A DNA stretch of 64,000 nucleotides, from the NCBI GenBank assembly GCA_028554755.1, contig JAPTOF010000015.1:310001-374000 (forward strand). Direction: 5' to 3'. Source of the stretch: Cordia subcordata (taxonomy: Eukaryota > Streptophyta > Magnoliopsida > Boraginales > Cordiaceae). The notes beneath the pieces were generated by a model. That model was not told the DNA's origin. It worked only from the letters and a program-made list of their open reading frames with translations, and ran no database searches. The translations under genes were made by a program, and so were the position numbers. Shown piece by piece: positions 22,690 to 34,290 of the stretch (positions are counted from its first letter, which is position 1; the number at the start of each line of letters is the position of its first letter).

Positions 22690-22979
22690 TGTTGAAGAAA
22701 TAATTTGCAATTTTGAAGACATTCAAATAGTGCATTACATCCTCCAAAGATTTTTGAAGTTCTAATAAGAAATCTTTTCATATTTCAATGTTTGTATTTA
22801 ATTTCATTGCCTAGAATCTTCTCTTAGCAACTATAAATAAGGTGTCATGCAAGCTTTTGCCGTTCATCAAGCAATGAAATGAAAATTCTATAGCTTACAG
22901 TAAAAAACTAAAAGAGAATTTTATAGTACTTTCCTTAGTATTCTAAAAACACAATCTTTTCTTCTTTACTGCACCAACA
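22690..22979 (+). repeat. 3' LTR of copia 18320-22979
   Basis: This 290-bp LTR begins TGTTGAAGAAATAATTTGC and ends GCACCAACA. It is followed directly by AATCTGCCTC, the target sequence. Confidence 0.9.
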
Positions 22980-24398
22980 AAATCTGCCTCAATTCTCTAA
23001 TCTCCATCCTAGTCAAATATTGAAGTCCTTCACGTATCACAATTAGCTCAGGATAATATTTCATGCCACCCCAAATACTCCCAAAACTTGCCACCATTTT
23101 GACCTTTCTTATCTCGAAATAAACCCTGGATTTTCTTTTCTCTTTTTCTTTCTCTCATTCCTTCATAGCTACACAGATCACACACATATACACATGTAAG
23201 TCATAGAGAAGAAATGGAAAGCTAATACTAAAGTTTATGGTCTATGATGTTCGATTATATTAGAAGGCTAAGCCTTCTACTAAAATTTGCTGAATGAGAG
23301 ATTATAAGTTTGATTATGGAATTCTTTTCACTTGGTAAAAAATTTTCTTTTCTTTTTGTTTATTTTTATGGATCAAAGTAAATTACTTATTATTTGGTCT
23401 TCTCTTGCTAGTAGCGTCGAAGACTTTCTTCAGTGCATTGAAAAGGTTCAACTTATTAGCCATTGTTCATGGGATCATACGAGGACAATATTTTTCAAAT
23501 GATGTCAAAATATTAAGTCTCACCAACGATAATTATAAGTACTTTTTCCATTTACAATAACTCTAGCTATTTATTTATGTCTTTTGTCGTGTGTTAGAAT
23601 GCCATATCATATTGATTTTAAGACCGCCAATATACGTGTCAGCTTTTCTAAAACCGCCGCCTGTATATAATTGGAGGAAACAAAAGAAAAAAAAAAGCAC
23701 ACCATGTTTCCCCTATAGTTCAAACCTTTAACTTTTCTTGTTGTAGAACTCTATAATTGTATCATTGACTAATAAAACTAAGAATACATTCAATAATTAC
23801 CTAGCACAACAATATATCTATATATCACATACACCCCCTACCTATATAACCTATATAATAAAACTACTGCCTATCCCTCGTTATTTTGGAGCAAAACCGC
23901 CACCTATTCTTGATTTTCTTGTCATGATTATTCCCTTACTATCAGTTGGCTCTTGGTTGCATCCTTGTTATTAGCTCCAATAGTAATGAGAAAAGTACGT
24001 TAAGGTCTCTCATTTTTCTTATTAGACCAAATAGCTCTCTTATTTTGAAAATGTTGAATTTTGCTGATAAATAATGTAAAGGTGTATACTCAAGTTCTCA
24101 ATTATGCTTGACCAAAAAAAAAGTAATCAATTATGTATACAACTAAGAAATTACTAGATATTAGATAAAGGACTTTGTAGGACCAATACCTTATGTAATT
24201 TGACAAGATAGTTGGTGGCTAGTGCCTTGCCACTAATCGCAGGGATGTAAAAAATGGTGTTATTATGAGGAAAGCATTTTATTGTTTGGCCCTGGTTATT
24301 TTGCAGCTTATAAGTTGTTAGAAAAAAGTACCCTCTCACATACTTCTTACTATTTGTAGCTTATAAGTCCCAAATAAGCTTTAGCCAAATAAGCTAGT
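22980..24398. other. Intron of receptor kinase A
   Basis: No gene. Most of it aligns with 46090-47050 in block B, for example CTTGCTAGTAGCGTCGAAGA. A stretch at about 23030-23395 has no counterpart in B. It contains ACCGCCGCC words also found in B near 46490. Positions 24251-24270 preserve the empty site of the MITE at 47058-47824. Confidence 0.7.
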
Positions 24399-24406
24399 CT
24401 AGTAGA

Positions 24407-24735
24407 CTATGAAGCACCGACACTCTTAGAGGTCATGTGCCTCCGTGTCCGACACATGTCAGACACCGACACTCTTCGACACGTGTCCCATAATTTTAGT
24501 TTTTTAATTTTTCACAACACTTCTTGACACATTCCCAACACCTCCTGACACTCTCCTAACACTTTCCCGATATGTGTTCGGTGAATGCCAAACAATCATG
24601 CAATAAAGTGGCCAACACCTTCCTTGGACACCATACTACATACATATATGATTTGTGTGTGTGTGTGCGTGAGATATGATGTAAGGTTTTGAGTATGTGT
24701 CCTTAGGTGAATGAAATTGTGTCCGTGCTTCTTAG
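24407..24735. mobile_element. hAT-like MITE with perfect 8-bp TSD
   Basis: Terminal inverted repeats CTATGAAGCACCGACAC and GTGTCCGTGCTTCTTAG bound 329 bp. An exact 8-bp duplication CTAGTAGA flanks it (24399-24406 and 24736-24743), as expected for hAT-superfamily insertion. The interior has repeated GACACNTGTCC words. It is non-coding, apart from a (GT)n tract near 24655. Block B lacks it. Confidence 0.85.
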
Positions 24736-24873
24736 CTAGTAGATGATGTGGTACGTGCTCACGAGGTTGCTTAGAAGGGTGTAGAACAACTCTTTGAAAA
24801 TTATTGTTCAATCTCCATCATTCAGAATGCAGAATGCAGAATGCTAGTTACATACTAGGGAAAGCAAACATTA

Positions 24874-25310
24874 CCTTATAGACTGACCCAAATCCTCCCT
24901 GACCAACCCTATTTTCATAAAAAAAAAAAAAATGGTCTATGGCAATCTCAATGCTTGAGAAGCTGAAAAGGGGTAAGTTGTCATACCCTTTTTCATTCAC
25001 CTCCATCGTTTGATCACCATAAGGTTTCGCTATTCCTACATCATTTTTGCTAGCTAGTTAATTATTCAGGTTTTGCATAGAACTTTAGAAAGATAAAAGA
25101 CCATTTAAATCACTCAAGATTACCTCCAAAGTAATCCATTTTTCTTCGACAAGAGAACCACAAGAAAAGCGATAGAAGAGCCACCCCACATACTACCATG
25201 ATAACAATTTTGTAGACCGGTATGTCCTTCTTTGATTACTTTTCCAGTTCAGAAGCCGAGGGACCTAGTGTAAGGGCCGAAGGGCCTATTCAGTTGACAA
25301 TACATAAAAT
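24874..25310 (-). pseudogene. Receptor-like kinase A: transmembrane exon and glycine-loop exon
   Basis: Two exons on the minus strand. At 25123-25310 the sequence gives SASELEK then a hydrophobic helix (KIVIMVVCGVALLSLFLWF) followed by basic CRRKMDYF, a typical receptor-kinase membrane span and stop-transfer sequence. It is followed by a GT donor (GGAG|gtaatc). At 24874-25060, NLPLFSFSSIEIAIDHF leads into the P-loop GQGGFGSVYK with a donor at gtaatg. A run of 14 T replaces the usual codons between DHF and YEN, adding two Phe codons in frame relative to block B. One in-frame stop (after SELEK) is present. The extracellular exons are not found upstream. Confidence 0.87.
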
Positions 25311-25355
25311 CCTTAAAACTTTTGGAATAATTAACTTCATAATCTATGAAGCACC

Positions 25356-25770
25356 TATTGGAATATTTGTCTTTAAAGAGGGCTGTTGTTAATTATTTTT
25401 TGGTATTATCTAGTTCACTAGTTGGCTCTATAATCATGTTGTTTTAAGCCGACCTCATAATTCCATATGAATGTTTTGTACGTAGACTCATATATTCTGA
25501 TAAACCCTTTTATGGGTAGGCCTGTCAGAATATATTACAAATAGGGCTAAGTCCCCTCTCTTACTTTTAATCTAATAGTTGTCCCCATAGGCATCTGTTA
25601 AATCTTGAGTATAGCAGGAAGAGGAAGATCATAGCCTAAACTGGTTAACAGTTTTATTTGACAATAATTATCAACAATAATGGCTCAAACGGGAACGTGC
25701 TTCGGCTATCGATTATGTTTTTAATTTTATACCATAAATTCATGTATATGATCCTTGTATTGCGCTTACA
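25356..25770 (+). repeat. 5' LTR of copia 25356-32200
   Basis: This 415-bp LTR starts TATTGGAATATTTG, where the usual TG is changed to TA, and ends GCGCTTACA. It aligns with 31781-32200 throughout. Confidence 0.92.
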
Positions 25771-27680
25771 TATGGTATCATAGCACTTATACATGGATTT
25801 ACATGTATTTATTTAAAGGAAAAAAAATAAAAAATTCTTGTTTGAGCATATAAATTATGAAAGTTCTCAATTTATTTTGTAATGATTGAATTGTTGTTTC
25901 ATAAAATTAATTAGGGACTTTCATAGAAATCTCCTTGCTTGTGCTATTGATATGTAACATATTATATATTTTGATTGGTATGTTATGATGTAAGTTAAAA
26001 TATTTAAATTTAATTGTATTTAGTATATGTATTGATTGTTTTTATTTCGAGATTAGTTGTGAATTGATTTATGAAAATCAACATAGCACATTTATATGTC
26101 CTAGTTAGAATACGCAATTTGATTGCATCGTTGTTACTGCTACCAACTTGATTCTTTGTTTTTGACAAAGAATTAATTAATAAAACGAAGGCATGAAACA
26201 AACTAGATTTGAGGCAAAACTCTAAAACTAATTCTGTAGCCATTGGAGTTTCGAACACTTGTCTCCATACTAGTTTAAATAATTTGTGACTTTGTCTTTT
26301 ACAACTAATCCACGCAAGAGTTTTGTTCTTTCTGCGACTATGACATATAGTATCTGGCATGATTAATGGACATAAAAAGGGGCAACGGGACCTGAACTCC
26401 ATACTTCCAATTTGAATAGGACTTTAAAACTTGGTGGTTTACCACCAAACCAACTCAAGAATTTCATTTATTTTGTTCTGGATAAACACTTAAAAAAAAT
26501 GTTGTAAAGGGTCTAATTGCAATTTAATGGATTTGAACCATCGAGTTTTGAATCCTATATATATATATATATATAGTCATGCAAATTGTTTTGTTTCCTA
26601 TACTTATTATTTTATAATATATATTTGAGCATGACATGCACTTTTGATCATTTTATTCTCAAGTATAGATTTCTTTATAAAAAAATTGAAAGGCTACATA
26701 TATTAAATTTAATTAATAATCATGACCAAGGAAAGCCTTAAATTAAGTTTACAGGGTGCACATTTAGCAAAAAACAATTTTTAGCTTTTGACTTTTGGAG
26801 TTAATTTGTACAACCAAAATAAAGCTCTTACATTCAAATGGAAAAGGCCTTGTTTGGATTAGAGAACCATTTGGCTATGTTCTTTGACATGATTGTTTTC
26901 TTTAAAACAAACAAAGACCTTGTCACCTTCTTGTTAAGAGAAATAAATATTTTTTTTCTTATTATTGTTTGGATAAATTGATATCAGGTCTTCAAGTTTT
27001 TTTTTGGTCCTCTAAATTTAATGAAAATATTTATTTTTCTTTATTCAACTTGAAATTCTATATATCTCCTATTGCTAAATTGTTCATATATGTGCTATGT
27101 TGAATATTTAACAAATTTTAAATTATTTGAGTAATGCAATTTTAAAATGATCACTGAGATACATCCTATTGAAGTGTTTCATATTGTGTAATCAAATGCA
27201 TACATAATATTTTTGTGATTAAATTAAGCATTAATTTTTTCCAATGAATTGACAACATAGATTTAAGTTGGAAATTCACCAAAGTGATTTGCTTAATTAA
27301 ATTTGTGGCTTTTCTCATTTTGTTTCGGAAACTACCATGATAAAGTGCACAATGCTCTCCCAAAGAAGATCATTACATGGCTTTAGCTTAGTAGCATAAA
27401 CATAAAGTATAAATCAAGATTACAATGCTATTAGAGAGCTCAATTGCCCAAAGGCGGTTGACTTTTCTTTTAGTGGAGTGATCTTAAAGATATTACTTTA
27501 CGTTAAAAGAGTGCTTATTTACATGTTGAATTATATACCCAAAGGTGAATATGACAACGACGTGCTTGGACTCTTTTGTTTATAATGCTTATTTTTTGTA
27601 ATATAGCATGTATGCATAATGTTCATTGACATTGCATTCTTTCCTAGGTTGTTTCTTTTTTTTTTTATAATGCTTATCAC
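25771..27680 (+). other. Long leader of copia 25356-32200
   Basis: No coding sequence was recognised. The minus strand at about 26385-26465 reads like a degraded tRNA, with GAGTTGGTTTGGTGG and GGAGTTCAGGTCCC at box A and box B spacing. Parts align with the right end of the block B relative (44500-45600). A short (AT)n run lies at 26560-26573. Confidence 0.6.
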
Positions 27681-27689
27681 TACTTTTAA

Positions 27690-28620
27690 GGGCTTGAATG
27701 GACATATTTTTAAGAAATAGAAAGCAAATATTGAGTGTTATATGAGTATAACTAATATTGACCTAGCCCTATATTTTGATGCACCTACCGCTGTGATTGA
27801 TGAAAGTAGTGGTAAAGAAAAGGGCAATCACCACCAATAGAAGAGGTCCAATTGTCTTGCTTTAATGACTATAAAGAGGACAATAACTGAACATTTAACT
27901 AAATGGTTTGTTTGAAAACGAGAATGCAAAAGAATTCTTAACAGTTGAGGAGAAAGATACCAAAGAATCTTGGACTACTGATGACTTGAGTACCCATTAT
28001 GTTAATGAGTAAAACAAAATGAAGAGTGAAAATCTTGACGTTGCATTGCTTGTTTCCAACCTTAAGCCTCATTCTAATGAGGTTAGTATCTCGAATTCTT
28101 ATGATCATGCTCCTAAGAGAGGCTAGGGCTTTAAAAAGGGTCATAAGGGTCAGAACTAAGACTGCGCTCATAATATAAAAGCCCTAAATCTATTGCCACT
28201 AAGTTTGATAAGAACTCTTAGTTCTGTGAGGAAAATATCACAAGAACTCATTATACTAAATTCAAGTCTTCGTTAGTGAAAGAAAACTGAAGAAATCCAA
28301 GTGAATTAAAGTCTAAGATTAAAGTTGAAAATAATATTATTGTTATAGTAAATACATAGGATCTGTTGTCTACGTTTAAGCACTAGTTTTGCCTTAGAAA
28401 ATATTTTCTATGTGCCATATTTTAGATGAAACTTGATCTCTCTTTCTGTTTTAGATAACATTGGTTATGGTTTTAACTTTACCAATGACAGAGTACAATT
28501 GTTTTCAGTTCTAAGATTGTTGGTAAATGTGTTTTACCAAATGGTTTATATCAATTGTGTTTTTCCTGCAAAATGTTTATGACTCTTTTCATGTTGGAAA
28601 TTTTGCTTCTTAAAGGAGTT
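27690..28620 (+). pseudogene. Copia gag to protease remnant
   Basis: Positional and sequence relics only. A gag-like stretch at about 27695-27930 includes TNIDLALYFDAPTAV, then a basic region ending near 28320. A segment NIGYGFNFTNDRVQLFS at about 28447-28500 corresponds to the region just before GAG-pre-integrase. Block B preserves the same segment at about 43600-43665. Stops are frequent and the protease active site was not found. Confidence 0.6.
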
Positions 28621-28624
28621 TAGC

Positions 28625-29150
28625 TAAAGAAACTGCTTCTTTGCTATGGTATAAAAGGTTAGGTAATTTTTCAACAGAAAGTTGAAAGACTCATTAAAAG
28701 TGACTTTTTACGTCCTCTAAATTTTAATGATCTTGAAACTTGTATTGGGTGCATAAGGACTAAGCCTTCTAAAACTAAAAGGAAATATGTTACCCATAGT
28801 TCTAACCTTTTAGAAGTAATTTACATAGATATTAATGGGCCTTATTTTGTTACATTGTGTGCTAATAAATTTTTTGTTACTTTTATAGATGACTTTTCTC
28901 ATTGTGGATACCTCTATTTGATTAAAGAGATGTCTGAAACTATTAACAAATTTAAAATCTTTAAGACTAAGGTAGAAAACAACTTGGGAAGGTTATCAAA
29001 TTTGTTAAATCTGACAAGTGATGTGAGTACTATGGGGTTTCTGGTAACATATAAGGTTGTTGCCACGTACTTACATGGTTGTGGGATTATTGCCCAATAT
29101 ATGATGCCTGATATCCCTAAACAAAATAATGTGGTTGAAAGGTGAAATTG
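28625..29150 (+). pseudogene. Copia pre-integrase and integrase core
   Basis: The HHCC region reads ASLLWYKRLGN, and later ETCIGCIRTKPSKTKRKYV, with its two Cys. The core follows at 28855-29145: NKFFVTFIDDFSHCGYLYLI keeps the first catalytic Asp (FIDDFS). The end of the frame has HGCGIIAQYMMPDIPKQNNV with a stop at NVVER. Two frame changes separate the HHCC part from the core. Direct repeats ATTGTGT at 28554-28560 and 28854-28860 flank the 300 bp that are missing from the block B relative. Confidence 0.85.
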
Positions 29151-29675
29151 CACCCTTATAAATATGATGATGAGCATAATGAGTGTTACTGACTTACTAA
29201 AATATCTTTGGGGTGAAGGCATTAAAATAAATTGTTATACGCTTAATTGTGTTCCCAACTAGTCTATCTCTAAGGTGCCTTTTGAATTTTAGTTGGGAAG
29301 AAAGCCTAGTTGAACCTTGTTTTTCAAATTTGTTATTTAGCTCATTCTAAATGATATAGGTTTCACTCTCCTACATGTGGTTTTAGGATTGTTAAACTTT
29401 AATGCCCAAATTCTTAGAATGGATGTTGGTAATGTTGCATTTATCAACCTATTATTGGAAATATGTTAAAGAAATTGTCTCACTACTATTATCAGTAGGT
29501 AGTCAAGCCAGTACTTCTACTCACATTGACAGACAAGATATTAGTGGATACCCTAAAGTAGATGAAGATGTTACAGCTAATGAGAATCCATAGGTTGAGA
29601 GTTCACATCCTAATGAGACTATTGATGAACAGTATTTGAGGAGGTCTATTAGAGAAAGAAGACCTATCATCTATA

Positions 29676-30290
29676 ATGATTATTAAATTTACATTTCATG
29701 AAACTATTAATAAGAGTCAATCTGATATGTCAATGGATCTTGAAGACCAACAAGATTTCTTTAGGGTTATAATGACTCTTTTGATAGATTTTAACCTAGA
29801 GTTAGATCAAATGGATGTGAGAATAGTTTTTCTCAATAGTGATCTATATCAAAATAGGTCTACATGAAATAGCCTCAAGGATTTACTGTTACTAGTAAGA
29901 AAAACATAGTTTGTAGACTTAGAAAATCAATTTATGATTTTGAATCAGGCCTCAAGGCAATGAATATTTGAAGTTTGATGAAAAGGTAACTTCTTATTAT
30001 TTTGATGAAAATAGAGTTGATCTATGTATATACCTCAAGATTAGTAGGAGTAAATTTATTTTCATAATCTTATATGCGGATGATATTCTACTAACCACAT
30101 ATGACTTTGTTATGTTTCATGAGACAAAACAATATTTATTTAAGACTTTTGATATAAATGATCTTGGGAAGGCTACTTTCATTCTTGGTATCCAATTTAT
30201 TGAGATAGGTCTTGTGAGTTCTTGGGTCTTTCACAAAAGACTTGCACTGATTGAGTTCTCAAACATTTTAGTATAGAGAATTATAAGTCT
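29676..30290 (+). pseudogene. Copia reverse transcriptase
   Basis: Landmarks are LELDQMDVRIVFLNSDLYQN (29676-29867), where the palm Asp is kept, and the catalytic box FIIILYADDILLTT at about 30058-30100. KTFDINDLGKATFILGIQF then leads into the connection. The YADD box is intact. Frame breaks at about 29867 and 29965 make it non-functional, and the start of the domain is not recognisable. Confidence 0.87.
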
Positions 30291-30559
30291 TATGTGCCTT
30301 TTTTGTAAAAGGTGACAAACTTAAATTGAAGTAATGTCCTCAAAATGATATAGTGAGGAATTCTATGATAGATGTGCCTTACGCTAGTGTTGTTAGGAGC
30401 TTGACGTATGCTTAAGTATACACTAGACATGATATCACTTTTGCAGTAGAAGTTCTTGGTCGGTATCAGATAAGTCTTGGAAGGGACCTTTTTGTTACTA
30501 TTAAAAAGGTAATGAAATACCTACAAAAGACCAAAACCTATATACTAGTTTATCATAAA

Positions 30560-31054
30560 GTAGATCCTATGGTTAGTTGGATATTTCTAACTTTGTCTAT
30601 GTTGGATGTTCAGATGATTAAAAATCTACTTTTGAGTATATCCATATTTTAGTTGGGGGCACTATATTTTGGAAGAGTGTTAAGAAACAACGTACTAGCA
30701 TTTTGACTATGCAGGTAGAGTTTGTGGCTTGTTATGAAGCCTCATCTCATACTCAAGAACATGATATCTAGTTTGAGAATTATAAATTGTATTACTAGAT
30801 CTATTAAGATCTATTGTGATAATAGAGTTGTTGCTTTATTATCAAAAAGTAGAAAGAATATTAAAGCTTGCAAGCATTTGAATATCAAATTCTTGATGGT
30901 CAGAGATTTTGTCAAAAATGGTGGCATTCATATAGAATGGATTGCTATTGATGAAGTGTCAGTTGACTCCTTGACCAAAGGTCTTCAACTTATAATCTTT
31001 GTAAAACATGTTGGATATATGAGTATTTCGTGGCGGTTTGATGCTATTGTTTAG
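30560..31054 (+). pseudogene. Copia RNase H
   Basis: About 30575-30720 gives degraded RNase H sequence (SWIFLTLSMLDVQMI; SVKKQRTSILTMQVEFVACYEA, containing the Glu). The frame 30722-31054 continues with SIKIYCDNRVVALLSKSRKN, which holds the conserved Asp, and KACKHLNIKFLMVRDFVKNG, the usual K-HI-x-YHFVR block. The ending TKGL matches the LTKGL end of copia pol. Confidence 0.85.
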
Positions 31055-31780
31055 TGGGAGCTTTACATTTTGATATACTGTTAGATGTTCTCATTGTCGT
31101 ATGTTTTATTTTGCACATGGGTGCATTTGTACAATAGCATGGTGGTTTATGTTTCACGACATAATTGATATATAGCAATTACTCATATTTGTGTTTTGTT
31201 GAGGATCTTGTATTTGGAGTCCATTGTGACAAGATCATTTGTTGAGAATATCTCCATGAGGACACCATGTAGGTGGAGATATGTATTCTTTCTTTTGGCT
31301 TGTTGATTGCCATATTATGAGGATAAGAATAATCTTTTCTCTGGACTATTGATTGCTATTTTATGAGGATATCTGTTATTTCCTCTAGCATGTTGAACGC
31401 TATTTTGTGAGGATAAGAATGATGAATTTCTCTAACATTTTGAATGTCAATCTTGGAAAAATCATATAGAGGGCTAACAAAGAAATAGCACATTTGATCA
31501 CATATTAGTACTAATTTCTTGCTATGTTGCCGTATGTTTGGTCTATGACAATAAGGTTGGATGACATTTGTGACCATGGAAAGTCTTGTGTCAATATGGA
31601 ATATTATGACTGTCATGATTCGATGTTTGATAATCATTTGTGCTTAAGGTGTAATCTTGTGAATCAGAATGTTTTAAAATTTGTGGCTACATTTTGTTTT
31701 CCTATTTAGCCTAATAAATATTTTTCTCAAAAATATTTTTAAAAATAAATAAAATAATTAACAATGCCCAAGTGGGAAAC

Positions 31781-32200
31781 TGTTGGAATATTTCTCTTTA
31801 AAGTGGGCTGTCGTAATTTTTTTTTCATTTTATAAAGTAGGCCGAATATTTGGTTCACAAGCTCGCTCTGTGATCATGTTGTTTTAAGCCCACCTCATAA
31901 TTCCATACGGTTATTTTGTGTGTAGGCCCACAGTCTTTTATGGGTAGGCCTGTCAAAATATATTATAAATAGGGCTAGACCCCCTCTCTTTGTCTTAACC
32001 TAATAGTTATCCCTATAGGCATCTATTAAATCTTGATCAGAGTTGGAATAGGAAAATCCTAGTCTAAACTGGTACATAGTTTTCTTCAATAATAATTCAT
32101 CAACAATAACGATTCAAATGGGTACGCACTTTCGCTATCAATTATGTTTTTTAATTTTATACTGTAAATTCATGTATATGTTCTTCGTATTGCACTTACA
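31781..32200 (+). repeat. 3' LTR of copia 25356-32200
   Basis: This 420-bp LTR starts TGTTGGAATATTTC and ends GCACTTACA. TATTATAAATAGGGCT (about 31962) is the TATA-like element. Confidence 0.92.
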
Positions 32201-32424
32201 GCATTGACACTCTCCAAGGGTTGCATGTCCTCGTATTCGAAAACATGTTGGACATTGATACTCTCCCGACCTTTTTTGACACGTGTCCAATAATTTTATT
32301 TTTTTTTATTTTTCTCGAAACTTTCCTAACGCTCTCCTGACACCTCTCGACACTCTTCAGACACTTTCACTATACGTGTCCAATGAAGGCGAACAATCAC
32401 TCGATAAAGTGGCAAACACCTTAA

Positions 32425-32427
32425 TTT

Positions 32428-32459
<32 letters not shown>

Positions 32460-32662
32460 CACACACACATACACGTATGTATGTATGTATATGTATATGC
32501 ACATGTATATATCAATTTTGTGACTTTTAATTTTCTATAACCAACTATATGTCAAGTATTTGGTATTGTTTATTCTTTTATTTATGATAAAAATGATGTG
32601 TACTATATATATATATATATATATATACATATATACATATGTACATATATATATATATATTA
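32425..32662. repeat. AT/AC/GTAT microsatellites
   Basis: Runs of (AT)n with ATGTAT, ACACAC and GTAT variants at 32431-32510, and again (AT)n at 32605-32660. They lie inside the split hAT-like MITE. The small open frames over them are not genes. Confidence 0.9.
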
Positions 32663-32776
32663 AGTAACATATATCCAGCATGTCGTATCCTAATTTTTAG
32701 AGAAAACATGCATCGTCGTATTACATCGTATCGAGTCGCGTGTCCATATATCGAGTTTGTGCTTCATATTCAAAAT

Positions 32777-33604
32777 CTCAAGCACCCTTCATCATATATG
32801 CGCAAACGCAACAATTCACATTTTTTGCTTTTCAACATTTGACACTTTCCTTCTTTTGTTTTTTGACAATTCACAATTTTTGTTACTTTTTTCTCGCTCT
32901 CACCCAATCGTCACAAATTACAAATCCATTCTTCTCCAGTTCTTTTACTTACACATTATGGAATTGCACAAGTCTCTCTTTCCTCACGCCCACTAGTAGC
33001 TGCCCTCAAATTCAAGTAATTCAATTTCAAAACATACGCACAAAGCCAAAGGTAAAGTAACACATGCTTAATTTATTTTTTTCCTAGGTAATTTATGCAT
33101 AAGTTTTTCTTAAAGTGGTTGTCTAAATTTATTTTTTGCTTTCGTTTTTTTCACTTTGTAGTACTTGAGTTATTATTATTTATGATAAATCTAATTATCA
33201 TAATTTAAACATTGATTGAATTATTCAATTAGAGTTAACATCAATAATCCTATTTTTTCTTACTTTAAATAGATTTCTACTAACTAATGTAGAAAATTTT
33301 CATGTCTCAATTCATTATTACTATTTTTTGTAAAAGTATCTCAAGGAATATTGTGATTGAGGTATGCCATTGTAATAGTATGATTTGTGTTTATTTTTTA
33401 AAATAATTAGTATCTAGACGCACCTTTTGACATTTTAAAATATATATACACTTTAATCATCTTTAAATATGTATTAGCATATTTCTTACAAAATCAGTAA
33501 TTGGCCCCTCAAATATTTTGTTCAAGGTCCACCACTAGCTTCTAGGATTGCCTTTCAAATATCTTCCACATTTAGGCCTTGTAGTTATTTTTAGTAATGG
33601 ATAA
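32777..33604. other. Spacer between duplicated blocks A and B
   Basis: The first 40 bases (TCAAGCACCCTTCATCATAT) match 53690-53730 and mark the right limit of block A. After that I see only T-rich, non-coding sequence. Three overlapping short frames near 32740-33060 have no recognisable domain. Confidence 0.65.
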
Positions 33605-34145
33605 TGTAATGTCCTACATTGGTTTAGGGAGTAATCTGCCACTTGTTTATAAGTGAGGGGTATGGGTATAACTAATAACTTATGTTACCATTTTGGACTA
33701 ATAAATTTGAAGGCTTATGTAATTGTTAGTTATGTCTACAATACTAATATCACTCGCGGGCATGAGCGTCTAGGTTCAAGGGTGTTGACAAAATGGTATT
33801 TAGAGTTAGGTTACCATTGTGTTATGCAGGGCAAAATGAAAAAAAAAGTGTGTAGTGAAAGCCATCTCTAGAGTCCTGCACCCTTTGGTCTTATATGAGC
33901 GTCATAGTGCGCTATTGATGAGAGTGCCAGGTCCTCAGCAAAGGGTGATTGTAATATTCCACATTGGTTTGTCGGATGATCTATAATTTGTTTATAAGTA
34001 GGTGGTGCTGATATAACAAATAACTCGGGTGACCATTTTGGACCAGCAGATTTAAGGGTCCAAATGAATATTAATTATATGTACAACACTAATCTTACTA
34101 GTGGGCATGGAGCTTTGGGCTCGGGGAAGGGGGAGAGGGGTGACA
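33605..34145 (+). mobile_element. TRIM (miniature LTR retrotransposon)
   Basis: Terminal direct repeats at 33605-33790 and 33950-34145 share TGTAATNTYCYACATTGGTTT, TTATAAGT, GACCATTTTGGAC and ACTAGTGGGCATG-like words, and both end TGACA. Between them lie a primer-binding site ATGGTATTTAGAG (about 33793) and a purine-rich tract AAGGGTGAT before the right repeat. There is no room for coding sequence (159 bp internal). Total length is 541 bp, which fits the TRIM class mobilised in trans. The TSD is not clean (GATAA and TATAG). Confidence 0.82.
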
Positions 34146-34250
34146 TATAGCCATTTAGGTAGCTAATTATAAAGGAATCAATAGTTGTTTAGCCAGCTTA
34201 ATGAAGAAAAATAGTCCAAAAATATTAGCAAACCTAATGTAGAAGGACAT

Positions 34251-34290
<40 letters not shown>

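Larger units (their letters stand above)
18320..22979 (+). mobile_element. Ty1-copia LTR retrotransposon in an intron of kinase A
   Basis: LTRs at 18320-18611 and 22690-22979 flank gag to RNase H on the plus strand. The primer-binding site TTGGTATCTAGAGCC follows the left LTR, and the polypurine tract AAGAGGGGG precedes the right one. The flanks AATTT and AATCT are a TSD with one mismatch. Block B keeps the empty site TTTGAATCTGCCTCAA at about 46085, confirming that the insertion postdates the duplication. The coding region is heavily broken. Confidence 0.92.
25356..32200 (+). mobile_element. Ty1-copia LTR retrotransposon nested in the MITE
   Basis: LTRs at 25356-25770 and 31781-32200 flank a plus-strand copia. 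The primer site TATGGTATCATAGCAC follows the left LTR, and the purine tract GTGGGAAAC precedes the right one. The flanks GCACC and GCATT fit one 5-bp TSD if two C-to-T changes occurred, because the related MITE reads GCACCGACACTC there. A long leader of almost 1.9 kb precedes gag. All coding parts are broken. The truncated element in block B (37247-45600) is a close relative. Confidence 0.9.
25344..32768. mobile_element. hAT-like MITE, second copy, split by a copia insertion
   Basis: The left end CTATGAAGCACC (25344-25355) and right end GTGCTTCATA (32759-32768) are the same terminal repeats as the MITE at 24407. The 8-bp flanks TTCATAAT (25336-25343) and TTCAAAAT (32769-32776) form a TSD with one mismatch. 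Block B has the uninterrupted site TTCATAATCTCAAGC at about 53685. Without the copia, the MITE is roughly 575 bp and includes the AT/AC microsatellites at 32425-32660. Confidence 0.82.

Noticed and set aside
32283..32540. ORF rich in Tyr/Ile/Val
   Set aside because: It is a translation of AT/AC microsatellite DNA.
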